From an uncultured Sphingomonadales bacterium (GTDB taxonomy: Bacteria; Pseudomonadota; Alphaproteobacteria; Sphingomonadales; Sphingomonadaceae), in contig CAIKKO010000024.1 of NCBI GenBank assembly GCA_903828025.1, positions 1-6,167 of the forward strand: a stretch of 6,167 nt of DNA, written 5' to 3'. The notes under the pieces are model-generated. The model searched no databases and was not told the origin of the DNA. It saw nothing but the letters and a program-made list of their open reading frames with translations. Shown one piece after another: positions 1 through 5,490 of the stretch; position 1 is the stretch's first letter; each line of letters opens with the position of its first letter. The translations under genes and the position numbers were made by a program.

Positions 1-55
1 ACTGCTGGCGACGTTAGTCTATCTTGCGCGACTTTGATTTCACGTTCGACATATG

Positions 56-589
56 CTACCCCTTCCAATCGCGCCGCTCTTCCGCCGCGCGCAGCACTTC
101 GTAGGCGGTCTGCAGCTTGAGGAATTCGGCGGCGGCTTCCTTGTCACCCGGGCGCAAATCGGGGTGGACTTCCTTGGCGCGGCTGCGCCAGGCCTTGCGC
201 ACCGCTTCGAAATCGGCGTCCGCTTCCAGCCCCAGCGCTTCGAGCGCGCGCATCTCGTCGCGGCTGCGGCTGCCGTCGCCCGGCCCGGCCCAGGCATCAT
301 AGGCCGATTGGCGGTAGCCCGAGGTGTCGCCGCGCTCCGCCTTCTCGCGCAGTTCGGCCTCTTCCTTGTCGAGCCCTTCGAAGTAGTTCCACCCGGAATT
401 GTATTCCGCCGCGTGTTGCGGGCAGAAATACCAGCGGTCCGGGTTGTTGGGCGATTTGGGCGCGGGGCAATCGCCCCGCGCGTCGCAGCCCGAACGGTCG
501 CATAGGCGCACGGCCGCCGCCTCACGCGCGCCTTCATAGCCGCGCCAGCGGGGGAAGCCCCAATCGGCCGATCTGCCGTGCCTTGCCAT
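56..589 (-). CDS. J-domain (DnaJ-like) protein with Cys/His-rich N-terminal region
   Basis: This 177-aa protein carries a C-terminal J domain (about residues 113-174) with the diagnostic HPD tripeptide at 142-144 between two amphipathic helices, so it probably stimulates an Hsp70 (DnaK) ATPase. It lacks the Gly/Phe region, zinc-finger and C-terminal domains of true DnaJ. The N-terminal third has conserved-looking C30, C35, C41, C56 and H59 (C-x4-C-x5-C-x14-C-x2-H), which may bind metal; that is inference. A charged linker (about 74-110) separates the two parts. No signal peptide or membrane segment is seen, so it should be cytoplasmic. The ATG at 589 gives the full Cys-rich region; only a weak AGG lies about 7 bases upstream. 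It starts 47 bases after the pal stop on the same strand, so cotranscription with pal is possible. The client and precise role are unknown. Confidence 0.88.
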   Translation of the reverse strand: MARHGRSADWGFPRWRGYEGAREAAAVRLCDRSGCDARGDCPAPKSPNNPDRWYFCPQHAAEYNSGWNYFEGLDKEEAELREKAERGDTSGYRQSAYDAWAGPGDGSRSRDEMRALEALGLEADADFEAVRKAWRSRAKEVHPDLRPGDKEAAAEFLKLQTAYEVLRAAEERRDWKG

Positions 590-636
590 TAAGCGCCTGT
601 ACTTCCCATCTGGTCCGGCACCAAGGCCAAACCCGC

Positions 637-1155
637 TTATTGAACGGTTATCGTCACCGCGCGGCGGTTCTTCGCCCAGCTTGCCTCATCCGAGCCGAGC
701 GCGATCGGGCGTTCCTTGCCATAGCTCACCGTGGTGATCCGCGAAGCATCAATGCCCACGCTCACCAGATAGTTCTTCGCCGCATTGGCCCGGCGCTCGC
801 CCAGCGCGATGTTGTAATCGCGCGTACCGCGCTCGTCGCAGTGGCCTTCGATCGTGATCCGGCGCGCGGGATAGCGTGCCAACCACTGCGCCTGGCTCTG
901 CAGGATGCCCTGATCCTCGGTGTCGATGTTGTAGCGGTCGGTATCGAACAGGATCGTGTCGCCCAGCACCGAGGCGACGAAATCGGCCTGGCTGCCGGGC
1001 ACCGGGCCCATCGCCTGAGGCGCGGGCGGCATGGTTGTGGTCGTGCCGGTGCCGGCACCGCTCGGCTGGGGCGGCAATTCCTTGGGCGCGGTGGCGCAGC
1101 CCGCCAGCGCGAGGCCAGACGAGAGCAGAAGCAGGGTCAGGATCTTGCGGGTCAC
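637..1155 (-). CDS. pal: Peptidoglycan-associated lipoprotein Pal
   Basis: This 172-aa outer-membrane lipoprotein is the peptidoglycan-binding end of the Tol-Pal system, which keeps the outer membrane attached during constriction. The N-terminus has a short basic stretch, a hydrophobic segment and a lipobox LAGC with the lipidated Cys at residue 20. A Pro/Thr/Gly-rich linker (about 24-55) follows, then an OmpA-like domain (about 60-172). That domain contains the Pal signature GHCDERGTRDYN (104-115) and GERRAN (119-124). D107 and an Arg at 121/122 match the residues that bind diaminopimelate in the OmpA/Pal family. The start is a GTG at 1155, because a strong AAGGAG lies 8 bases upstream and the signal peptide begins there. 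The open frame runs on to 1347, but only through the inverted-repeat element. tolB, the usual upstream neighbour, is not present here; MAPEG genes are. Confidence 0.97.
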   Translation of the reverse strand: MTRKILTLLLLSSGLALAGCATAPKELPPQPSGAGTGTTTTMPPAPQAMGPVPGSQADFVASVLGDTILFDTDRYNIDTEDQGILQSQAQWLARYPARRITIEGHCDERGTRDYNIALGERRANAAKNYLVSVGIDASRITTVSYGKERPIALGSDEASWAKNRRAVTITVQ

Positions 1156-1163
1156 GGCAGGGT

Positions 1164-1169
1164 CTCCTT
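1164..1169 (-). promoter_or_regulatory. Shine-Dalgarno site fixing the pal GTG start
   Basis: On the minus strand this reads AAGGAG, 8 bases before the GTG at 1155. It decides the start: the upstream in-frame extension to 1347 has no comparable site, would bury the lipoprotein signal peptide inside the protein, and is derived from the repeat element. Confidence 0.9.
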
Positions 1170-1223
1170 GGTCGAATGGTGTGAAGGTGCATTGCACAAC
1201 GCGAATCGGCAATCTGTTTTGGC

Positions 1224-1378
1224 GTCTGATCCGAAACTTCGTTTCGGATAGCCTGTGCTGTCCAACTCCCCCGCCCCATTTGCTCAAGATTGGGCCACCC
1301 ACGATAGTACCCTGAATGGGTGGCCGGGCGGGGGAGCGGGACGGCACAGGCTATCCGAAACGAAGTTTCGGATCAGAC
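1224..1378. repeat. Nested inverted-repeat element (MITE or paired-REP-like), 155 bp
   Basis: Two arms, 1224-1276 and 1326-1378, are inverted copies over 53 bp with three mismatched positions (1259/1343, 1264/1338, 1265/1337). Near the outer end of each arm is a perfect 9-bp hairpin, ATCCGAAAC with its complement around a 3-base loop, at 1229-1249 and 1353-1373. The arms then run through a C-rich stretch. The 49-bp centre (1277-1325) holds another inverted repeat, GGCCACCCA at 1293-1301 and its complement at 1317-1325. The whole can fold as one long cruciform, or as two separate hairpins as in paired REP sequences. No transposase and no clear target-site duplication are visible. No U-run follows the hairpins, so it is not a classical intrinsic terminator. 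It ends two bases before the stop codon of the MAPEG gene at 1381-1821. The repeat structure is seen directly; mobility is inferred. Confidence 0.9.
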
Positions 1379-1380
1379 AG

Positions 1381-1821
1381 TTAAAGCGTGAACACCGCAA
1401 TTGCGGCGTGAGTCACCAGCATCATCAGCGCGAGGCTGGATAGGGCAAACAGCGCAAAGCGCGGCGCAACCTTGTTCACGGTTGATTGGAACACCGAGTG
1501 GACCACGCGCAGGCCGACATAGACCCACGCGATCGTGAGGTTGATCCCGTTGCCCTGGCCGATCAGCGCTAGCACCAGCGCCACCGCATAAAACACAGTC
1601 GGTGCTTCGTGCAGGTGATTGTAGTTATGGGCTTTCCACTGGGTACTCGGCTTGAGCAAGCCTTCCAGCTTGGCCCCTGTCCAGCCCACATCGGCGTTAG
1701 GATCATCGGACTTGGGCAGTGCGGAGATCGCCGGAAGGCGCGTGGCGTACATCCACACCCACATCACCATGGTCCAGATCGCCAGCGCCACCACCGGCTT
1801 CAAAATGTCCATGCCCGTCAT
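1381..1821 (-). CDS. MAPEG-family membrane protein (downstream copy)
   Basis: This 146-aa integral membrane protein of the MAPEG superfamily (membrane-associated proteins in eicosanoid and glutathione metabolism) has about four hydrophobic segments: roughly residues 8-25, 74-90, 93-112 and 120-145. Family hallmarks are HNYNHLHEAPTVFY (65-78), with the conserved Glu and Pro-x-x-Phe-Tyr, and GLRVVHS (103-109). Bacterial relatives are mostly uncharacterised; glutathione-dependent transferase or peroxidase activity is known only for some MAPEG members, so no substrate is assigned. The ATG at 1821 is chosen because an AAAGGTGG-type site lies about 8 bases upstream. An in-frame ATG at 1812 is the alternative, and the open frame beyond 1821 runs into the neighbouring gene. 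It lies 32 bases after the other MAPEG gene, on the same strand, and appears to be its tandem paralogue. Confidence 0.92.
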   Translation of the reverse strand: MTGMDILKPVVALAIWTMVMWVWMYATRLPAISALPKSDDPNADVGWTGAKLEGLLKPSTQWKAHNYNHLHEAPTVFYAVALVLALIGQGNGINLTIAWVYVGLRVVHSVFQSTVNKVAPRFALFALSSLALMMLVTHAAIAVFTL

Positions 1822-1853
1822 CGTGAGGTCCACCTTTTCTTTGGTCAAGATTG

Positions 1854-2276
1854 CTAGAGCGTCTGGCCCAGCGCCCGCACCGCAAGCACGACGAGCAGCA
1901 CGGTCGCGATCACGAACAGCGAGAAGCGCACCGGAACGGTGTTGATCAGCGCCTGCCACAGCGAATGCGCGATCCGCAGCCCCACATAGCCCCACGCCAG
2001 CCACACATCGGTCTGAGTCGCGCTAGTGATCGCGAGGATCACGCTGATCGCGTAGAACAGCGTCGGCTGTTCGAGCAGGTGGGTGTAATTATGCGATTTC
2101 CAATTGATCTGATCGGAGATGACTCCTTCAAGATCCTGCCCGCGGCCGCCCGGCTTGGCTTGCGCAAGCCCGCCCATCTGGCCCAGCGCGGGCAGCCGGG
2201 TCATCGCCAGCCACGACAACATGACCAAGGTCCAGAGCACGAGCACAACGGCCGGTGCCAGCATGTGATTTTGCAT
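1854..2276 (-). CDS. MAPEG-family membrane protein (upstream copy)
   Basis: This 140-aa membrane protein is homologous to the next gene downstream. Its hydrophobic segments are at about residues 5-25, 71-87, 91-110 and 117-136. It shares the pattern W-K-x-H-N-Y-x-H-L-x-E-x-P-T-x-F-Y (59-75 here, conserved Glu at 69), then GLR-x-x-HS (99-105) and a following VxxRF. This marks a tandem duplication followed by divergence, with the hydrophilic loop around residues 30-55 differing most. The ATG at 2276 has GGAGAGGG 8 bases upstream, a very strong ribosome site; a GTG at 2294 is in frame but falls on that site. It is probably the first gene of a two-gene operon driven by the candidate promoter at 2307-2335. 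The enzymatic activity, if any, is unknown. Confidence 0.92.
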   Translation of the reverse strand: MQNHMLAPAVVLVLWTLVMLSWLAMTRLPALGQMGGLAQAKPGGRGQDLEGVISDQINWKSHNYTHLLEQPTLFYAISVILAITSATQTDVWLAWGYVGLRIAHSLWQALINTVPVRFSLFVIATVLLVVLAVRALGQTL

Positions 2277-2306
2277 GAATTGATCCCTCTCCACCCGATT
2301 TTCATC

Positions 2307-2335
2307 AGCGTGGCCACGGCAAGATCAATTGTCAA
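2307..2335 (-). promoter_or_regulatory. Candidate sigma-70 promoter for the MAPEG operon
   Basis: On the minus strand a perfect -35 box TTGACA lies at 2335-2330. It is followed by a 17-base spacer and a weak -10 box CACGCT at 2312-2307. Initiation near 2300 would give a leader of about 25 bases containing the ribosome site at 2292-2285, so the geometry fits. The -10 match is poor (2 of 6), hence the moderate confidence. Confidence 0.5.
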
Positions 2336-2338
2336 TTG
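2326..2338. promoter_or_regulatory. Palindrome over the -35 box, possible operator
   Basis: CAATTG-T-CAATTG is a perfect 13-bp palindrome around a central base. It covers the whole TTGACA -35 box of the candidate MAPEG promoter and sits in an AT-rich island within a GC-rich region. A repressor site is plausible, but nothing in the window identifies a cognate regulator. It could be chance, since CAATTG is itself self-complementary. Confidence 0.35.
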
Positions 2339-2359
2339 CAACCTATTTGCCTGAGGCGA

Positions 2360-3358
2360 TCACAACGGCGCGATCACCTGCGCAAAGGCTGCCGGATCAA
2401 CATTCCCGCCCGAGAGGATCACCGCCGTGCGCCCCTCGCTCGGCACCTGACCGCTCAGCACCGCCGCCAGCGCCGCCGCGCCGCCGGGTTCGATCACCAG
2501 CCGCAGCTTGGAAAAGGCATAGACTTGCGCCGCGCGCACCGCTGCCTCGCTCACCGCGACGCCCTGCATCCCGTGTGACGTCATGACCGAAAAGTTGATC
2601 GGAAACGTCGTCATTGCCTGCAACGCATCGCAAGCCGTCGGCGGGGGATTGGACCCGACGCCCACGATTGCGCCGCCTGCCAGGCTGCGCCGCACGTCAT
2701 CCCAACCCTCAGGCTCGACCGGCACGATTTCCGCTTCCGGGCAGGCCAGCGCGAGGCCCGAAACGAGACCCCCACCGGCGCAAGGCGCAACGATCCGCGT
2801 CGGCGCGCCGCCCGCGAAGCATTCCATCTGCGAGAGCATTTCGACCCCCATGGAACCTTGTCCTTCGATCACCCACGGGTCGCCATAGGCATGGACCAAG
2901 ACCGCGCCGCGCTCCGCGCAGAGCGCTGCTGCAATAGCATCGCGCGATTGGGTCAGCCGTTGATAAAGCACGACTTCGGCCCCGAGCCGCCGGGTTTCCG
3001 ACAGCTTTATCGCCGGAGCATCCGAAGGCATGACAATTGTCGCCGCGATCCCGAGCCGCCGCGCCGCCCAGGCCACGCCTTGCGCATGGTTGCCGCTCGA
3101 AACCGCCACGACACCGCGCGCGCGTTCCTTGTCGGTCAGGTCGGTCATGCGGTGCCACGCGCCGCGAATCTTGAACGCACCCATCGGCTGCAGGCTTTCC
3201 GCCTTGCACCACACCGTCGCGCCGCCGGGCAATTCGAGCGGCAGCAGCGGCGTCTGCGGCAGCAGCGCGGCCACTTTGGCAGCGGCGCGCAGCACGCCCT
3301 CACGGGTCGGAGCACGAGGTTCACTGGGCACGGCGGAGTGGGGCAATGGCTCGGTCAT
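2360..3358 (-). CDS. PLP-dependent threonine/serine dehydratase-like enzyme (fold type II)
   Basis: This 332-aa cytoplasmic enzyme belongs to the tryptophan-synthase-beta / threonine dehydratase family. The Schiff-base lysine is K63 in GAFKIRGA (60-67). The substrate-carboxylate loop SSGNHAQG is at 87-94, the phosphate-binding Gly loop AGGGLVSG at 194-201, and the pyridine-contacting SGGN at 316-319. The family converts threonine or serine to 2-oxobutyrate or pyruvate plus ammonia; serine racemases and hydroxyaspartate ammonia-lyases share these motifs, so the substrate is not settled. The length fits the short form without the ACT regulatory domain of biosynthetic IlvA, so feedback control by isoleucine is not expected. 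The Gly loop has Ala where the common form has a fourth Gly. The ATG at 3358 is the first in-frame start after the btaB stop (43-base gap), with AAGG just upstream. It may be cotranscribed with btaAB. Confidence 0.9.
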   Translation of the reverse strand: MTEPLPHSAVPSEPRAPTREGVLRAAAKVAALLPQTPLLPLELPGGATVWCKAESLQPMGAFKIRGAWHRMTDLTDKERARGVVAVSSGNHAQGVAWAARRLGIAATIVMPSDAPAIKLSETRRLGAEVVLYQRLTQSRDAIAAALCAERGAVLVHAYGDPWVIEGQGSMGVEMLSQMECFAGGAPTRIVAPCAGGGLVSGLALACPEAEIVPVEPEGWDDVRRSLAGGAIVGVGSNPPPTACDALQAMTTFPINFSVMTSHGMQGVAVSEAAVRAAQVYAFSKLRLVIEPGGAAALAAVLSGQVPSEGRTAVILSGGNVDPAAFAQVIAPL

Positions 3359-3401
3359 GCCGCCTTTTAGGAACGAATACCCCGTCCGACCATCCCAGCC
3401 G

Positions 3402-4067
3402 TTACGAACCGCGACGCAGCGCAGCCATCTGGTAGTAGCCCAGCGGCCCGCGCCGGTGTTCGAGCACGAGCCCCTGCGCCTTTGCCAAAGTGCCCGCCAG
3501 CGGGACCAGCGTGCCTCTCGGGCTGACATGAAACACCCGCAACCAGGCCCGCAACGCCGCGCGCATTGGGCCGGGCAGTCCCCCCAGATCGCCGAAATCG
3601 ACCACGTGGAGCGCGCCGCCGGGGGCCAGCAGCGTGGCCGCATGGGCCAGCGCGTGCTCCCAGCAAGGGATCATCGAGAGCGCGTAGGAAATCGTTATCC
3701 GGTCGAACCGCGCTTCGCCAAGCAGCGCCGCCGCGTCGAACCCGCCCGCATCCCCTTGTGCGAGCCGGACCTGATCGCCCAGCTTCTGCCGCGCCTGATC
3801 GAGCATGATGCGCGAGATATCGATCCCGTAACGCTGCGTGCCCGGCCAGCGCCGACCGATCAGCGCGAGATTGCGGCCCGTCCCGCAACCGATTTCCAGC
3901 ACCGACATCCCCGGCTCGCAGCCAAGATCGGCGATCAGCCGGTCCCGGCCGAACAGGTAGAACTTCCGGGTCGCGTCATAGATGTGCTTCTGGCGGCGAT
4001 AGATCGCGTCCATCAGCGCCCCGTGCCCGCCATTTTGTCCGGCGTCCTGCAACTTCGCGCTCGTCAT
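3402..4067 (-). CDS. btaB: BtaB, SAM-dependent N-methyltransferase of betaine lipid (DGTS) synthesis
   Basis: This 221-aa class I methyltransferase is predicted to add three methyl groups from SAM to the amino group of diacylglyceryl-homoserine, producing diacylglyceryl-N,N,N-trimethylhomoserine (DGTS). The N-terminal YDATRKFYLFGRDRLI (30-45) is a BtaB-like signature. SAM motif I, VLEIGCGTG, is at 56-64 and the acidic residue of motif II is D83 in GIDIS (81-85). A DRITISYALSMI stretch and an LLAPGGALHVVDF-like post-motif complete the Rossmann fold. The length is close to known BtaB proteins (about 210 aa). The ATG at 4067 shares its A with the TGA of btaA (TGATG, one-base overlap), which indicates translational coupling. 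The open frame continues upstream to 4157, but only inside btaA. Identification rests on the pairing with BtaA as well as its own motifs. Confidence 0.92.
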   Translation of the reverse strand: MTSAKLQDAGQNGGHGALMDAIYRRQKHIYDATRKFYLFGRDRLIADLGCEPGMSVLEIGCGTGRNLALIGRRWPGTQRYGIDISRIMLDQARQKLGDQVRLAQGDAGGFDAAALLGEARFDRITISYALSMIPCWEHALAHAATLLAPGGALHVVDFGDLGGLPGPMRAALRAWLRVFHVSPRGTLVPLAGTLAKAQGLVLEHRRGPLGYYQMAALRRGS

Positions 4068-5284
4068 CAGCCAAGCTCGTAGAGATGCACGCCGCCATAG
4101 ATCGACGACCGGTCCCGCCGGGTAAAATCGAGGCTGGCTTCGGCGTGATAGGTCCACTGCGACAGCAGCGCATCATCGAGCCGGCCCGGCAACAAGCTCG
4201 GTTCGGCGGCAGTGCGGAACAGCACGCGTGAGCCGGGCCGCGCGGTGCGGGTGATTTCACGCCACAATTCATTCAGCTGCGCATCGGTCATCCAGTCTTG
4301 CGCATCGAGCAGGACATAGCGATCGAGCGAGGCTGCGGGCAGGGCGCGAAGATGCTCGGTCAGGTTGGCATGGCGCACGTCAATCCGGCCAGCCCGGCTG
4401 CGCACGGCCTCCCAGTTGGCTTCCTGCAGATAGGGCGGCAGCGCGCTGGTCGCAGTCTTGCCATAGCCGCGCGAGAAGGCCTGCCAGGCGAAATAATTGT
4501 CCTCGACAGAGAAATCGCAGGCCAGTTTTTCCAGACGCCGCCGCAGCACTTCGGCCATGCGCTGGTCCCCCGCGAGCGCGTCGAACTGCGCGGGCGGAAT
4601 ACCGAGGCCGAACAGCGAGGCGGGCTGGTCGGTCAGCCAGCGCACGAACTTCTTGTCGAACACGGGCGATAGCTCGCGCTCGAAAATGGCTCGCTGTTCC
4701 TCGATGCTCCCGGCCGCAAGGATCGCCTGCAGGTCAATGCGATAGACTTTCGCCAACAGATGCGCGACGCCGATGAACCCGCCGAGCAGCCCGCGCTTGT
4801 AGATGCCCCTGCGGAAGCCGCCGATGCGCCGCCGCAAGCTAAGGTCGCGGCCTTCCCAATAGCGCCGCGTGGTCTCATCGAGATGCGGGGCTACGTGTTC
4901 GCGGTAGGCGGCGATGTTGGCGGGTTGATCGGCTTCGGCGAAAAAGCGCCGGAACGCGCCGTAACCTGGCAGATGCTGCGCCGAAGCAATCTTGAGCTTG
5001 CCCAGCGCGACATGTGCGGTGTTGAGATCGACGGCCGTGATCGCGGCGGGATCGGCCACAAGGTAGCTCAACACGTTGCAGCCGCCGCTGGCGATGGCGA
5101 TCAAGCGGCTGTCTGGCCTGATCTGCAGCGCTTCCATATCGACCTCGGGGTCTTCCCAGATCTGCGCATAGACAAGCCCCCGGAAAGCAAGGGCAAAAGC
5201 ATGATCGAGCAGCTTGTTGGCAACGCCCGTGCCCTTGCGCACGACGGAGCGGGTGAGCGGATGCGCGCGTTTTGCCGATGCCAC
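4067..5284 (-). CDS. btaA: BtaA, SAM:diacylglycerol 3-amino-3-carboxypropyltransferase (DUF3419)
   Basis: This 405-aa protein is predicted to transfer the 3-amino-3-carboxypropyl group of SAM onto diacylglycerol. The products are diacylglyceryl-homoserine and methylthioadenosine; this is the first step of betaine lipid (DGTS) synthesis at the inner membrane. Diagnostic segments are YAQIWEDPEVD (39-49), the SAM-fold motif IASGGCNVLSYL (64-75), the acidic strand AVDLN (84-88), LLDAQDWM (325-332), and the C-terminal DRSSIYGGVHLYEL (391-404). The length matches known bacterial BtaA (about 400-415 aa). The start is a GTG at 5284 with AAGGA 9 bases upstream. In known bacteria this lipid replaces phospholipids under phosphate limitation; I see no convincing Pho box upstream here. 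It overlaps btaB by one base and is divergent from the polyamine gene at 5498. Confidence 0.94.
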   Translation of the reverse strand: MASAKRAHPLTRSVVRKGTGVANKLLDHAFALAFRGLVYAQIWEDPEVDMEALQIRPDSRLIAIASGGCNVLSYLVADPAAITAVDLNTAHVALGKLKIASAQHLPGYGAFRRFFAEADQPANIAAYREHVAPHLDETTRRYWEGRDLSLRRRIGGFRRGIYKRGLLGGFIGVAHLLAKVYRIDLQAILAAGSIEEQRAIFERELSPVFDKKFVRWLTDQPASLFGLGIPPAQFDALAGDQRMAEVLRRRLEKLACDFSVEDNYFAWQAFSRGYGKTATSALPPYLQEANWEAVRSRAGRIDVRHANLTEHLRALPAASLDRYVLLDAQDWMTDAQLNELWREITRTARPGSRVLFRTAAEPSLLPGRLDDALLSQWTYHAEASLDFTRRDRSSIYGGVHLYELG

Positions 5285-5357
5285 TATGAGGTTTCCTTCT
5301 TAGTTCATGCTTTTTTGATATACCACAATTAGAAGCTGCGGATTGCGGGATCAAGTC
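5285..5357. promoter_or_regulatory. AT-rich divergent promoter region (btaA / carboxynorspermidine dehydrogenase)
   Basis: This is the only clearly AT-rich stretch between the two divergent genes, densest at about 5300-5335, and it must carry or adjoin both promoters. On the minus strand an extended -10-like TGG-TATATC lies at 5325-5317, about 32 bases before the btaA GTG, but no good -35 accompanies it. An alternative is TTGATC at 5355-5350 with TAATTG 17 bases on. For the plus strand no convincing -35/-10 pair could be fixed. No Pho-box-like direct repeat was recognised. Confidence 0.45.
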
Positions 5358-5490
5358 ACTCCGGTGTCGCCCGCATCAGGCACGAGACCGAGTGCACTCG
5401 CAGGGTCTTGGGTTTGTCGCACGCTTGGCCTAAGGCCTCAGGCCGAAGTGCGGCGCGGCCCGCCGATCCTGAAAAACGCGACACCGGAGT
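5358..5490 (+). promoter_or_regulatory. Candidate structured cis-regulatory leader RNA sequestering the ribosome site
   Basis: As plus-strand RNA this stretch folds on paper into a closed, branched structure. P1 is a perfect 13-bp helix, ACTCCGGTGTCGC (5358-5370) with its complement at 5478-5490. Across a symmetric 5x5 internal loop, P2 (5376-5380 / 5468-5472) continues in the same register. P2 encloses two hairpins. P3 is 5383-5389 / 5404-5410 (7 bp including one G-U, 14-base loop). P4 is 5416-5422 / 5448-5454 plus 5425-5431 / 5440-5446 (two 7-bp helices, 8-base loop). The 3' strand of P1 contains GGAG (5486-5489), the ribosome site for the ATG at 5498, so P1 would block translation. A competing 7-bp helix, 5346-5352 with 5465-5471, would break P2 and, if nested, exclude P1. 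I recognise no known riboswitch class; pairings were found by eye without energy calculation. Confidence 0.55.
5486..5489 (+). promoter_or_regulatory. Shine-Dalgarno of the carboxynorspermidine dehydrogenase gene, inside helix P1
   Basis: GGAG lies 8 bases before the ATG at 5498 and is the only good ribosome site there. It pairs fully with CTCC at 5359-5362 in the closing helix of the candidate leader, so its accessibility may be regulated. Confidence 0.75.

Noticed and set aside
14..52. Short minus-strand reading frame from ATG at 52
   Set aside because: It stops after 12 codons and has no family signal; not supportable as a gene.
583..1251. Plus-strand open frame opposite pal
   Set aside because: It is a shadow of pal with Arg/Ala/Gly-rich composition and no recognisable motif.
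1156..1347. N-terminal extension of Pal to an in-frame start at 1347
   Set aside because: It is translated repeat element, would place the lipoprotein signal peptide in mid-protein, and the GTG at 1155 has a strong ribosome site.
1224..1378. Classical intrinsic terminator for the MAPEG operon
   Set aside because: The hairpins are not followed by a U-rich tract on either strand. The structure might still affect transcript ends, but the terminator call is not supported.
3030..4082. 350-codon plus-strand open frame
   Set aside because: It runs antisense across the dehydratase and btaB genes, whose motifs are clear, and shows no domain signature itself.
5285..5360. PhoB binding site upstream of btaA
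   Set aside because: No pair of CTGTCAT-like direct repeats with the right spacing could be found by eye.
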